A stretch of DNA of 64,000 nucleotides from Kitasatospora albolonga (GCA_002082585.1 CP020563.1:2288001-2352000), one strand, 5' to 3'. Counted from the first letter of the stretch, positions 1 through 8,349 are shown. Program-made: numbers and translations. Notes: generated by a model not told the origin, from the sequence alone.

Positions 1-2137
1 GGCGACCTTCCGGTTCACCGTGAAGGCCCCCGCCGGCTGGACGGTCATCTCGAACTCGCCGACGCCCGAGCCGAAGGACGACGTCTGGACGTTCGAGCCG
101 ACGCCGCGCATCTCCACGTACATCACGGCGCTCATCGTCGGCCCGTACCACTCGGTGCACAGCAGCTACGAGAAGGACGGCCAGTCCGTCCCGCTCGGCA
201 TCTACTGCCGCCCCTCGCTCGCGGAGTACCTGGACGCGGAGGACATCTTCGCCGTCACCCGGCAGGGCTTCGAGTGGTTCCAGGAGAAGTTCGACTACGC
301 CTACCCGTTCGCCAAGTACGACCAGCTCTTCGTCCCGGAGTTCAACGCGGGCGCCATGGAGAACGCGGGCGCGGTCACCATCCGCGACCAGTACGTCTTC
401 CGCTCCAAGGTGACGGACGCGGCGTACGAGGTGCGGGCCGAGACGATCCTGCACGAGCTGGCCCACATGTGGTTCGGCGACCTCGTGACGATGGAGTGGT
501 GGAACGACCTCTGGCTCAACGAGTCGTTCGCCACCTACACCTCGATCGCCTGCCAGGCCGACGCGGCGGGCTCGAAGTGGCCGCACTCCTGGACCACGTT
601 CGCCAACTCCATGAAGACCTGGGCGTACCGGCAGGACCAGCTGCCCTCCACGCACCCGATCATGGCGGACATCAGCGACCTGGACGACGTCCTCGTCAAC
701 TTCGACGGGATCACGTACGCCAAGGGCGCCTCGGTGCTCAAGCAGCTCGTGGCGTACGTCGGCAAGGACGCGTTCTTCCAGGGCGTGCAGGCGTACTTCA
801 AGGCGCACGCCTTCGGCAACACCCGCCTCTCCGACCTGCTGGGCGCGCTGGAGAAGACCTCCGGCCGCGATCTGAAGACCTGGTCGAAGGCGTGGCTGGA
901 GACAGCCGGGATCAACATCCTGCGCCCGGAGATCGAGACCGGCGCGGACGGCCGGATCACCTCCTTCACCGTGCTCCAGGAGGCCCCCGCGCTGCCCGCC
1001 GGGGCCAAGGGCGAGCCGACGCTGCGCCCGCACCGGATCGCGATCGGCGCGTACGATCTGGACGGGAGCGGCAAGCTCGTCCGTACGGACCGGATCGAGC
1101 TGGACGTCGACGGCGAGCGCACCGACGTGCCCGCCCTGGTGGGCAAGGCCCGTCCGGCGGTCGTCCTGCTCAACGACGACGACCTCTCGTACGCCAAGGT
1201 CCGCCTGGACGCCGAGTCGCTGCGGGTCGTCACCGAGCACCTGGGCGACTTCACCGAGTCGCTGCCGCGCGCCCTGTGCTGGGCCTCGGCCTGGGACATG
1301 ACCCGCGACGGCGAGCTGGCCACCCGGGACTACCTGGCGCTGGTGCTCTCCGGCATCGGCAAGGAGACCGACATCGGCGTCGTCCAGTCGCTGCACCGCC
1401 AGGTGAAGCTGGCCCTGGACCTGTACGCGGCGCCGGAGACCCGTGAGGGCGCGCTCAACCAGTGGACCGACGCGACGCTGGCGCACCTGCGCGCCTCGGA
1501 GCCGGGCAGCGACCACCAGCTGGCGTGGGCCCGTGCCTTCGCGGCGACGGCCCGCAACCCGCAGCAGCTGGACCTGCTCCAGTCGTTGCTGGACGGTACG
1601 GAGTCCATCGAGGGCCTCACCGTCGACACCGAGCTGCGCTGGTCGTTCGTGCAGCGGCTGGCGGCCGTCGGCCTGCTCGACGAGGAGGAGATCGCCGCCG
1701 AGTACGAGCGCGACAAGACGGCGGCGGGCGAGCGCCACGCGGCCACCGCGCGGGCCTCGCAGCCCACGGAGGAGGCCAAGGCCCAGGCGTGGGCCTCGGT
1801 CGTGGAGTCGGGCGAGCTGCCCAACTCGCTCCAGGAAGCGGTCATCAGCGGCTTCGTCCAGTCGGACCAGCGCGAGCTGCTGGCCCCGTACACGGAGAAG
1901 TACTTCGCCTCGGTGAAGGAGGTCTCGGACTCGCGCAGCCACGAGATGGCCCAGCAGATCATCGTGGGCCTCTACCCGGCGCTCCAGGTCTCCCAGGAGA
2001 CGCTGGACGCCACGGACGCCTGGCTGTCCTCGGCCGAGCCGAGCGCGGCCCTGCGCCGGATGATGTCGGAGTCCCGGTCGGGCGTGGAGCGCGCGCTGAA
2101 GGCCCAGGCGGCGGACGCGGCGGCGGCCACGGCGTAG
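1..2137 (+). CDS. pepN: Aminopeptidase N (M1 zinc metallopeptidase), 5' end missing
   Basis: The reading frame is open from base 2, so the gene begins before the window; 711 residues are visible and perhaps 150 are missing, judging by the usual length of actinobacterial PepN. The enzyme removes N-terminal amino acids from peptides in the cytoplasm. Counting from the GTG at base 20, the exopeptidase motif GAMEN lies at residues 111-115 and the zinc site HELAH at 145-149, followed by the downstream glutamate in a WLNESFA segment. An ERAP1-like helical C-terminal domain follows. No signal peptide can be judged because the N-terminus is absent. The family call is secure from these motifs; substrate preference cannot be read. 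Confidence 0.97.
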   Translation, partial: ATFRFTVKAPAGWTVISNSPTPEPKDDVWTFEPTPRISTYITALIVGPYHSVHSSYEKDGQSVPLGIYCRPSLAEYLDAEDIFAVTRQGFEWFQEKFDYAYPFAKYDQLFVPEFNAGAMENAGAVTIRDQYVFRSKVTDAAYEVRAETILHELAHMWFGDLVTMEWWNDLWLNESFATYTSIACQADAAGSKWPHSWTTFANSMKTWAYRQDQLPSTHPIMADISDLDDVLVNFDGITYAKGASVLKQLVAYVGKDAFFQGVQAYFKAHAFGNTRLSDLLGALEKTSGRDLKTWSKAWLETAGINILRPEIETGADGRITSFTVLQEAPALPAGAKGEPTLRPHRIAIGAYDLDGSGKLVRTDRIELDVDGERTDVPALVGKARPAVVLLNDDDLSYAKVRLDAESLRVVTEHLGDFTESLPRALCWASAWDMTRDGELATRDYLALVLSGIGKETDIGVVQSLHRQVKLALDLYAAPETREGALNQWTDATLAHLRASEPGSDHQLAWARAFAATARNPQQLDLLQSLLDGTESIEGLTVDTELRWSFVQRLAAVGLLDEEEIAAEYERDKTAAGERHAATARASQPTEEAKAQAWASVVESGELPNSLQEAVISGFVQSDQRELLAPYTEKYFASVKEVSDSRSHEMAQQIIVGLYPALQVSQETLDATDAWLSSAEPSAALRRMMSESRSGVERALKAQAADAAAATA

Positions 2138-2189
2138 CGGCCCGTCTGTGTGGGGGCGCTCTCACCGCTGCGGCGGAGGGGGCGCCCCT

Positions 2190-2340
2190 TCGGCGTACGC
2201 CCGCGCGTCCGGCGTGCGCGCCCGCCTCTTTGCCGTACGCCAGCGCGCTCGGCGTACGTCCGCCCCTTTGCCGTACGCCCGCGCGTTTGCCATACGTCCT
2301 CACGTCGCCGTACGCCGCGCGTTTGCCGTACGTCCGCGCG
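2190..2340. repeat. Degenerate 19-bp tandem array with CGTACG cores
   Basis: The 435-base gap after pepN (2138-2572) holds no convincing gene. Within it, eight CGTACG-like hexamers (one reads CGTGCG, one CATACG) start at 2194, 2213, 2234, 2253, 2272, 2291, 2309 and 2327, giving a period of 18-21, mostly 19. The unit approximates cgtacgcccgcgcgtttgc. The rest of the gap contains the leader of the next gene. Function unknown. Confidence 0.7.
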
Positions 2341-2572
2341 CGGGGTGGTCTCCCGTGGCCTAGGGTCTTTCGTATGGATCAGGCCGGATCAGGGAGCGGG
2401 GTCCGGTGCGTGCAGCTGCAAGGCGGAGGATTGAGGCAACGCGGAGCGTTGGTGATTGACGACAACGCCGCAGATGCGCGTGCCGGACCCCGCGAGCCCG
2501 GCATGATCCATACGAGAGGCCCTAGCGTCCGAAGGGTCGTCGCAGCTCCGGACGCAGGCCACGGGAGGGTCG

Positions 2573-3106
2573 ATGCCGGGCTTCTCCGCCGTCCCGGTCG
2601 CGCTGGCCCTGTGCGCGGGCCTGCTGGCGGGCCCGTCCGCCGCTCCGGAGCCCCCCGCCGACTGCCGGGCGGGTCCGGCGGACTGCTACGGCCTCTACAC
2701 GTACGGGTACAGCCTCGGCCTGCACCCGTTCACCGGGGCGCACGCGGTCCGGGCGCAGCTGACCGACCACTTCTGGCTCTTCCCGGTGAGCGGCGGCTGT
2801 GCGGGCCGGGTCCGGGCCGGTGACCGCTGTGAGCTGCTGGGCGGCAATCCCGTGGAGGTCGAGCACATCGGGGACGACGTCCTCCAGATCGCCTCGCTGC
2901 CGGGGCACCAGCTGGGCAGCGGCATGCACATCCGCTTCTCGTTCTCGCGGACCCTGGGCTTCCACACCCTGACCGTCCGCGCCTGGCAGGACCGGCCCAC
3001 CGACTGCACGGGCGCGGCGTTCTGCAACACCGCCAACAGCGCGTTCGCCTGGGGCACCTGGTGGGTGCTGGCCCGGACGCTGCGGCTCTCCGCGTACGCC
3101 GCCTGA
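2573..3106 (+). CDS. Small secreted protein of unknown function
   Basis: This 177-residue protein is not one I recognise. The ATG at 2573 has a GGGAGG ribosome site about six bases upstream. Residues 1 to about 23 form a short hydrophobic signal peptide ending near GPSAAPEPP, so the product is probably exported. The mature part contains six cysteines (in DCRAGPADC, GGC, RCEL, DCTG and FCNT) and is rich in aromatic residues, which suggests a compact disulfide-bonded extracellular domain. It stands alone, with a stem-loop after it. Confidence 0.75.
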   Translation: MPGFSAVPVALALCAGLLAGPSAAPEPPADCRAGPADCYGLYTYGYSLGLHPFTGAHAVRAQLTDHFWLFPVSGGCAGRVRAGDRCELLGGNPVEVEHIGDDVLQIASLPGHQLGSGMHIRFSFSRTLGFHTLTVRAWQDRPTDCTGAAFCNTANSAFAWGTWWVLARTLRLSAYAA

Positions 3107-3126
3107 GCCGCGCGCCCCGCTGGAGA

Positions 3127-3170
3127 CCGCCCGGCGGGCGGGCGCGGGAGCGCAGCCGTCCGCCGGGCGG
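3127..3170. terminator. Hairpin between convergent genes
   Basis: Perfect 11-bp arms (CCGCCCGGCGG at 3127-3137 and its complement at 3160-3170) are separated by 22 bases. The hairpin sits between a plus-strand gene ending at 3106 and a minus-strand gene ending at 3195, so it could serve both. There is no U tract, which is common in this GC range. Confidence 0.5.
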
Positions 3171-3194
3171 GAACTGAGGGCGCCGAACGAGGAG

Positions 3195-4373
3195 TTACGG
3201 GGTCACGGCGCCCGACTCCTCGTAGCGGCGGGTGAGCGCGGCCGTGCCGGACTCCGTGAAGCTGCCGTGCAGCCGCATCCGGGCCACCCCGCCGTCGGGG
3301 AAGGCGTCGAGGCGGACGTGGGTGACGACGGCCTGGGCGCGGAGCACGAAGCGGTGGAGGGTGTCGGGCTGGAGGCGGGTGCGCGGGATGATCTCGAACC
3401 ACTCGCCGGTGTCGCCGTTGCGGCCCTGGAGGGCGATCCAGCCGGCGGAGTTGCCCTTGAGGTAGGCGGTGTCGATCTCGACCGCGCGGACCGCGCCCTG
3501 GGCGGGGAGGCGGAAGCGGACCCAGTCGTTGGTGTCGCGGACCCGGCGGCGGCGGTTCTCCCAGCCGTCGTCCATCTTGCGGGAGGTGCCCGGCAGGATG
3601 ATCTGGGTGGGCGAGGAGTAGAAGCGGTCGGAGGCGTCCTCGTACGTACCGCCGTTGAGCACCGAGATCAGGTCGACGGTGCCGAGCGCGGCGATCCAGG
3701 CCGGGTCGGGGACGACCTCGCCGTGGACCCGGAGGCGGGCTATGCCGCCGTCGGGGTGCTGGCACAGGCGCAGGTGGGTGTAGCGGCGGCCGTCGGTGAT
3801 CTCGAAGGCGTTGGCCGCGTGGCCGCGTACGGGGGTGGGCGGAAGGATCTCCTCCCACTTCACGTCGTCGGCGAGCAGCTCCTCGGGGCCCGGGGCGCCC
3901 TCGACGGCGGTGGCCTGCACCGATACGCGCTGGGGGTAGTTGCCGCGGAAGTGCGCGGTGTCCACGACCAGGCCGCGCACGATGCCGGGGGCGCCGAGGC
4001 GGACGATCGCCCAGTCGTGGTCCTCGGGGGCCGGGAAGGGGTGACCGGCGTCGGCGCCACGGCGGCGGCGGGTCTCCCAGCCGTCCATGATCTTGCCCTT
4101 GTGGCCGAAGTGCTCGGGGTCGAAGACGGCACGCTCGCGGATCAGGAGGTTCTCGCGCTCGGCGAAGAACTCGTCGTTGGCGGCGATCACGCCCGCGCCG
4201 AGGCGGCGGTCGGCGAGGTCGACCAGCTCGGTGAAGGGGAGGTCGCCCGCCTCTCGGTAGTCGGCGTACGGGTCGCCGCCGCCGTAGGGCGCGGCGTCAT
4301 TGGCGTGGGGGTCGGTGTCGGGGTTCTGGGTGGCGGAGTTCTGCCATGCGGTCTCGTTCGCGTCGAAGGTCAT
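3195..4373 (-). CDS. alc: Allantoicase
   Basis: Allantoicase hydrolyses allantoate to ureidoglycolate and urea in the cytoplasmic purine (ureide) breakdown pathway. The 392 residues hold two related jelly-roll allantoicase repeats. Each contains the hallmark DGWE(T/N)RRRR segment followed by D.WVRF or DWAIVRLG, a D(T)A(H/Y) motif, and HLRL/HVRLD..PDGG(I/V)ARLR. The ATG at 4373 is preceded by AGGTAGGG. It lies 64 bases behind a LysR regulator on the same strand. The adjacent genes do not include allantoinase or ureidoglycolate lyase, so the rest of the pathway is elsewhere or just outside this neighbourhood. The N-terminal 45 residues are a variable Asp/Ala/Pro-rich extension. Confidence 0.94.
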   Translation of the reverse strand: MTFDANETAWQNSATQNPDTDPHANDAAPYGGGDPYADYREAGDLPFTELVDLADRRLGAGVIAANDEFFAERENLLIRERAVFDPEHFGHKGKIMDGWETRRRRGADAGHPFPAPEDHDWAIVRLGAPGIVRGLVVDTAHFRGNYPQRVSVQATAVEGAPGPEELLADDVKWEEILPPTPVRGHAANAFEITDGRRYTHLRLCQHPDGGIARLRVHGEVVPDPAWIAALGTVDLISVLNGGTYEDASDRFYSSPTQIILPGTSRKMDDGWENRRRRVRDTNDWVRFRLPAQGAVRAVEIDTAYLKGNSAGWIALQGRNGDTGEWFEIIPRTRLQPDTLHRFVLRAQAVVTHVRLDAFPDGGVARMRLHGSFTESGTAALTRRYEESGAVTP

Positions 4374-4410
4374 GTCCCTACCTTCGCCCCGACCGACCCA
4401 TCAGGTCCAT

Positions 4411-4447
4411 CGAAAGTTTTCGTACATACCGTTCAGCTCAGCTGAAC
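4411..4447. promoter_or_regulatory. Two adjacent inverted repeats before alc
   Basis: A perfect 8-bp inverted repeat around one central base (GTTCAGCT-C-AGCTGAAC, 4431-4447) overlaps the stop codon of the LysR gene. A second repeat, CGAAA-GT-TTTCG (4411-4422), lies nine bases away. Both lie just upstream of the allantoicase start at 4373, where a promoter and operator for alc would be expected. The assignment as operator is inference; a transcriptional attenuation hairpin for the LysR message is the alternative. Confidence 0.45.
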
Positions 4448-5349
4448 GATTCCGCGACCCGGGTGAGTGCTCCGAGCACCCGCGCCACCGCCGGGCCGCT
4501 CTCCGCCCCGTGCCGGACCGCCGCCACCACATGGCGGCGCGGCTGGTCGGCGGCCAGGACCCGCATCACCACGCCCTCGCGGTGCTGCTCCCGGGAGGCC
4601 ATCCGGGGCACGAGCGCAATGCCCATGCCCGCCTCCACCAGGGCGAGGATCGCGGTCCAGCCCGCGGCGCTGTGGGCCTGCTCGGGGACGAAGCCCGCCG
4701 CCTCGCAGGCGGCCGTGGTGATCTCGGACCAGGGGCCCGAGCCGCCGAAGATCCAGCGGTCGGCGGCCAGGTCCGCCAGGCGCAGCGCGGGCGCCCCGGC
4801 CAGCGGGTGACCGGCCGGGAGCGCCACGTCCAGCGGGTCGGCGAGCAGCGGGAAGAGGGAGAAGCGCGGGTCGCGGGCGGTCGGGGCGTGGGCGGCCAGC
4901 GAGAGGGCCAGGTCCACCTCGCCCGCGGTGAGCAGCTCGTACGCCTGGGCCGCCTCGGCCTCCCGTACGCGTACGTCGGGTCCCGGGCGGTCCTCGGCGC
5001 GCAGAAGCCGCACGGCGGGGACGACGAGGGCGGGCACGGCGGTGGAGAAGGCGCCCACCCTGACCTCGCCCGCCTCGCCGCGCAGATAGCCGGTGAGTTC
5101 GGCGTCGGCCCGCTCCAGCTGGGCGAAGACCGCCTCGGCGTGGCGCAGGACGAGGTGGGCGGCGTCGGTGAGGCGGACCCGGCGGCCCTGGGGCTCCAGG
5201 AGCTGGACGCCGAGCTGTCCGGCCAGGTTGGTGAGCTGCTGGGAGACGGCGGAGGGGGTCATCAGGAGCGCCTCGGCGGTCGCCGTCACCGTGCCGTGGT
5301 CCCGCAGGGTGCGCAGGATGCGGAGCTTCTTGACGTCCCACTCGGTCAT
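4438..5349 (-). CDS. LysR-family transcriptional regulator
   Basis: The 303-residue protein has a typical LysR layout. Residues 1 to about 60 form the winged helix-turn-helix (ATAEALLMTPSAVSQQLTNLAGQLGVQLLEPQGRRVRLTDAA), and about 85-300 form the periplasmic-binding-like effector domain. The usual ligand-loop and EAGMGIALVPRM segments are visible. LysR proteins bind DNA as tetramers and often control a neighbouring gene; here the neighbour is allantoicase on the same strand, 64 bases downstream. That regulatory link is inferred from position only. The ATG at 5349 begins MTEWDVKKLRILRTL, the normal LysR N-terminus. Confidence 0.92.
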   Translation of the reverse strand: MTEWDVKKLRILRTLRDHGTVTATAEALLMTPSAVSQQLTNLAGQLGVQLLEPQGRRVRLTDAAHLVLRHAEAVFAQLERADAELTGYLRGEAGEVRVGAFSTAVPALVVPAVRLLRAEDRPGPDVRVREAEAAQAYELLTAGEVDLALSLAAHAPTARDPRFSLFPLLADPLDVALPAGHPLAGAPALRLADLAADRWIFGGSGPWSEITTAACEAAGFVPEQAHSAAGWTAILALVEAGMGIALVPRMASREQHREGVVMRVLAADQPRRHVVAAVRHGAESGPAVARVLGALTRVAESFS

Positions 5350-5405
5350 GGCCGCAACCTACCCGGAGGGCACGCCCCGCCCCGTGCGGCGCCGGACGTG
5401 CGGAT

Positions 5406-5435
5406 GCGCCGCGCGGTAGCTGCTACCGGCGGCGC
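5406..5435 (-). terminator. Strong hairpin after the small membrane protein gene
   Basis: The two halves are complementary over 14 pairs with a single bulged base and a one-base centre (gcgccg...ggtagc/gctacc...cggcgc). It lies 20 bases beyond the stop of the minus-strand gene at 5456 and before the divergently placed promoter region of the LysR gene, the position expected of a terminator. Confidence 0.55.
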
Positions 5436-5455
5436 ACCCTTCGTACGTGTGCGGG

Positions 5456-5686
5456 TCAGACCTGCTTCTTGGACTTGTCCAGGACCATGACCAGGGCCGT
5501 GATCGCCAGGAAGATGGCGATGGGCGCGACGACGTAGAGGCCGATGGTCTCCATCGCGCTCAGGCCCGGACCCGGGTCGTCACCGTCGTCCCGGACGAGC
5601 GCGAGTGCGGGGGCCGACATGAGCATCATCATCAGCGTCGTCCCGGCCGCAACGACGCCGGCGCGCTTAGCGTTCTTCTTGTCCAC
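5456..5686 (-). CDS. Small membrane protein, 76 residues
   Basis: The protein starts MDKKNAKRAGVVAAG (GTG at 5686), has a hydrophobic segment at about residues 9-30 that could be a signal peptide ending at APALA, an acidic loop (RDDGDDPGPG), a second hydrophobic segment at about 47-68, and a basic tail DKSKKQV. No Shine-Dalgarno sequence is visible. A TACGTT hexamer ends six bases before the GTG, so a leaderless transcript is possible. It is 20 bases downstream of malQ on the same strand. Function unknown; similar small membrane proteins are frequent in streptomycetes. Confidence 0.7.
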   Translation of the reverse strand: MDKKNAKRAGVVAAGTTLMMMLMSAPALALVRDDGDDPGPGLSAMETIGLYVVAPIAIFLAITALVMVLDKSKKQV

Positions 5687-5706
5687 GGTGCCAACGTAGC
5701 GAACGC

Positions 5707-8037
5707 CTAGGTGCGGCGCGCGCCCGGGGGTGCCGTACGGGCTCTTCCGGGGCGCAGGACCTCCATCAGCGCGTGCAGCCGGGGCGAGGCGGCGATCTCC
5801 TCCAGGGTGACGGGGTGGCCCTCGGGGTCGGCGATGGGGAGGCGCCAGTTGGGGTACTGGTCCCAGGTGCCGGGGAGGTTCTGCGGGCGGCGGTCGCCCA
5901 CCGTGTCGGGGAGCCAGACGCCGACCATCCGGGCGGGGGTGGCGAGCAGGAAGCGGTGGACCGCGCGGACGGCCGCCTCCTCGTTGCCGTCGCCCTCGGG
6001 GAGCATCCGCAGCCGGGCCAGGAGGGCGAGCCACTCGGCGGTGGCGGTGACGTCCTCGGTGAGCTCCGCCTCCAGGGGGCGGGTGAGCAGGCCGAGGCGG
6101 TGGCGGAGCGTCACATGGTCGCCCGTCAGCCGGGCGGCGGTGGAGGGCAGGTCATGGGTGGTGGCGGTGGCCAGGCAGTCCTGGCGCCATGCGCCGGGGG
6201 CGAGCGGGCGGCCGTCGCCGTCCCAGTCGCGTTCGAACCAGAGCACGGAGGTGCCGAGCACCCCGCGCCGGGCGAGCGCCTCGCGGACGCCGGGCTCGAC
6301 GGTGCCGAGGTCCTCGCCGACGACGACCGCGCCCGCGCGGTGGGCCTCCAGGACGAGGACGGCGAGCATCGCCTCGGCGTCGTACGCGACGTACGTGCCA
6401 TCGGTGGGCGGTCTGCCCTCGGGCACCCACCAGAGCCGGAAGAGGCCCATGACGTGGTCGATGCGGAGGGCGCCCGCATGGCCCAGCAGTCCGCGCAGCA
6501 GCCCCCGGAAGGCGGCGTAACCGGTGGCGGCGAGGGTGTCGGGGCGCCAGGGCGGCAGCCCCCAGTCCTGGCCGCGCGCGTTGAAGGCGTCCGGGGGCGC
6601 GCCGACCGAGATGCCGTGGGCGAAGGCGTCCTGCTGGGCCCAGGTGTCGGCGCCCGCCGGGTGCACGCCGACGGCCAGGTCGTGGACGATCCCGATCTCC
6701 ATCCCGGCGTCCTCGGCGGCCCGCTGGGCGGCGGCGAGCTGGGTGGCGGTCAGCCAGGCGAGGCGGCAGTGGAGGTCGACCCGGTCCAGCAGTCCGGAGC
6801 GGGCGCGGGCGGTGGCCGGGGAGCGGGGGTCGCGCAGGGGCTCGGGCCAGGAGTGCCAGTCGGGCCCGTGCACCTCGGCGAGCGCGCACCACAGGGCGTG
6901 GTCCTCCAGGGCCTGGCCCTGTTCGGCGAGGAAGTCGCAGTAGGCGGCGCGGCGGCCCGGGGTGAGCGGCACCTCCGCGATCAGCTCCAGGGCCTGCCGC
7001 TTCAGCTCCCAGACGGCGTCCCGGTCGATCAGGGCGCCCTTGTTGAGCACGGCCTCGCTGAGCGCGGCGGCGTCCTGGCGGAGGTCGTCCAGGATGGCCC
7101 GGTCGTGGAGCTGCCCGTACTCCGGGATGGACTCGACGTGGAGGTGGACGGGGTCGGGGAAGCGGCGCGAGGAGGGGCGGTACGGGGAGGGGTCGGTGGG
7201 GCGGCCCGGGACGGCCGCGTGCAGGGGGTTGACCTGGACGAACCCGGAGCCGAGCGTGCGCCCGGCCCAGGAGGCGAGGTCGGCCAGGTCCCCGAGGTCG
7301 CCCATGCCCCAGGAGCGGGCGGAGAGCAGGGAGTAGAGCTGGACCAGGAAGCCGTGGGTGCGCTCGGGCGGCTGCGGGACCCGGGCCGGGGCGACGACCA
7401 GGGTGGCGGTGGCTTCGTGACGGTCGGGCGTACGGACGTGGAGGCGGTGGACCCCGTACGGGGGTTCGGTCCACCCGGCGGGGACGGCGGCGGGCGGGGG
7501 CCCGGGCGGATCTGCGGCGTTCCCCGAGGAGGCCGCTTCCGGGCTCCCGGACGCGGTGACTCCCAGGCTCCCGGACGGGGCGGCTTCCGGGCTCCCGGAC
7601 GCGGTGACTCCCAGGCTCCCGGGCGAGGCGGCTTCCGGGCTCCCCGGCGCGGCGGCTTCCGGGGCCTTGCCCGAAGAGGCCGCTTCCGGGGCCTTCCAGG
7701 ACGAGGCGCCCTCCGGCACCCGCCAGGAGGTGGCGGGTGCCGGGGGCCCGTCGGGCGTCGGCTCCGGCTCGACCGTGACGGTCGAGCCGGGCGGCAGCCC
7801 GGTCAGCACGGGCGGCAGTGGCTCACCGGCCCAGACCACCACGGTCGGCGGCAGCAGGCGCGAGCGGGACTCCGCGGCGACGAGTGACCTCCGTACGTCC
7901 TCCGGCGTGCCGGCGTCCACGCCCAGCGCGGCGAGCACGGCGATGACCGTGTCGTCGGGGACGGACACCGTGACATCCGGGGACGGGGAGTAGGAGGTGG
8001 CGACACCGTGCAGTGCGGCGAGCCGGGACAAGCCCAT
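5707..8037 (-). CDS. malQ: 4-alpha-glucanotransferase (amylomaltase, GH77)
   Basis: MalQ transfers alpha-1,4-glucan segments between maltodextrins in the cytoplasm during glycogen and maltodextrin metabolism. The 776-residue protein has an N-terminal beta domain (about 1-235) and a GH77 barrel. The three catalytic acids can be placed: nucleophile D527 in RIDHVMGLFR, acid/base E575 in VVGEDLGTVEP and D629 in THDLPSTAARL. Residues about 106-172 are a Pro/Ala/Ser/Gly linker made of 8- and 16-residue repeats inside the N-terminal domain, absent from shorter MalQ proteins. Its ATG directly follows the stop of the upstream repeat protein (TGAATG), which suggests translational coupling. Confidence 0.95.
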   Translation of the reverse strand: MGLSRLAALHGVATSYSPSPDVTVSVPDDTVIAVLAALGVDAGTPEDVRRSLVAAESRSRLLPPTVVVWAGEPLPPVLTGLPPGSTVTVEPEPTPDGPPAPATSWRVPEGASSWKAPEAASSGKAPEAAAPGSPEAASPGSLGVTASGSPEAAPSGSLGVTASGSPEAASSGNAADPPGPPPAAVPAGWTEPPYGVHRLHVRTPDRHEATATLVVAPARVPQPPERTHGFLVQLYSLLSARSWGMGDLGDLADLASWAGRTLGSGFVQVNPLHAAVPGRPTDPSPYRPSSRRFPDPVHLHVESIPEYGQLHDRAILDDLRQDAAALSEAVLNKGALIDRDAVWELKRQALELIAEVPLTPGRRAAYCDFLAEQGQALEDHALWCALAEVHGPDWHSWPEPLRDPRSPATARARSGLLDRVDLHCRLAWLTATQLAAAQRAAEDAGMEIGIVHDLAVGVHPAGADTWAQQDAFAHGISVGAPPDAFNARGQDWGLPPWRPDTLAATGYAAFRGLLRGLLGHAGALRIDHVMGLFRLWWVPEGRPPTDGTYVAYDAEAMLAVLVLEAHRAGAVVVGEDLGTVEPGVREALARRGVLGTSVLWFERDWDGDGRPLAPGAWRQDCLATATTHDLPSTAARLTGDHVTLRHRLGLLTRPLEAELTEDVTATAEWLALLARLRMLPEGDGNEEAAVRAVHRFLLATPARMVGVWLPDTVGDRRPQNLPGTWDQYPNWRLPIADPEGHPVTLEEIAASPRLHALMEVLRPGRARTAPPGARRT
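7535..7665 (-). repeat. 48-bp tandem repeat inside malQ
   Basis: The element beginning gcttccgggctcccgg recurs at 7535, 7583 and 7631 (period 48 bp, 16 codons), then at a half-period at 7655 (24 bp, 8 codons). It encodes alternating EAAxSGSL/GVTASGSP octapeptides. Copies are nearly identical, pointing to recent expansion. Confidence 0.85.
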
Positions 8038-8349
8038 TCAGACTCCTGGGAACTCCATGCCCCCTGCGGTGCCGGGTGCGGTCGGCTCGCTGGTCAGAGG
8101 GGCGACGGCGGCGAGCGGTGGCTCGCTCGTGAGCGGGGTGGCATCGGCGAGCGGGGGCTCGCTGGTCAGCGGTGCGGCGTCGGCGAAGGAGGATTCACCG
8201 AGCAGGAGGGAGATATCGGCGAGCGGCGGCCCGCTGATCAGGTGGGCGACATCGGCAAGGGGAAGTCCGCTGGTCAGAGGTGCGGGATCGGCTTGGGCGG
8301 GTACCTGTTTGGAGAGGGCGGAGAGCAGGAGCTGCGCGGCTGCGGGCAT
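8038..8349 (-). CDS. Dodecapeptide-repeat small protein coupled to malQ
   Basis: This 103-residue frame is not a protein I recognise. Support for it being a gene: the ATG at 8349 has an excellent AGGAGG site five bases upstream, and its TGA abuts the malQ ATG. Residues about 1-22 (MPAAAQLLLSALSKQVPAQAD) could be a weak amphipathic or signal-like segment. The rest is six imperfect 12-residue units of the form APLTSxPPLADx. There is no cysteine after the start. It may be a leader protein for malQ translation, or a rapidly evolving repeat protein. The main doubt is that repeats can hold frames open by chance. Confidence 0.55.
   Translation of the reverse strand: MPAAAQLLLSALSKQVPAQADPAPLTSGLPLADVAHLISGPPLADISLLLGESSFADAAPLTSEPPLADATPLTSEPPLAAVAPLTSEPTAPGTAGGMEFPGV
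8084..8299 (-). repeat. 36-bp tandem repeat, six units
   Basis: Units begin at 8084, 8120, 8156, 8192 (diverged), 8228 and 8264, exactly 36 bp apart. On the plus strand each resembles ggctcgctggtcagc...gcatcggcgagcggg. The period is a multiple of three and keeps the minus-strand frame open throughout. Confidence 0.88.
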
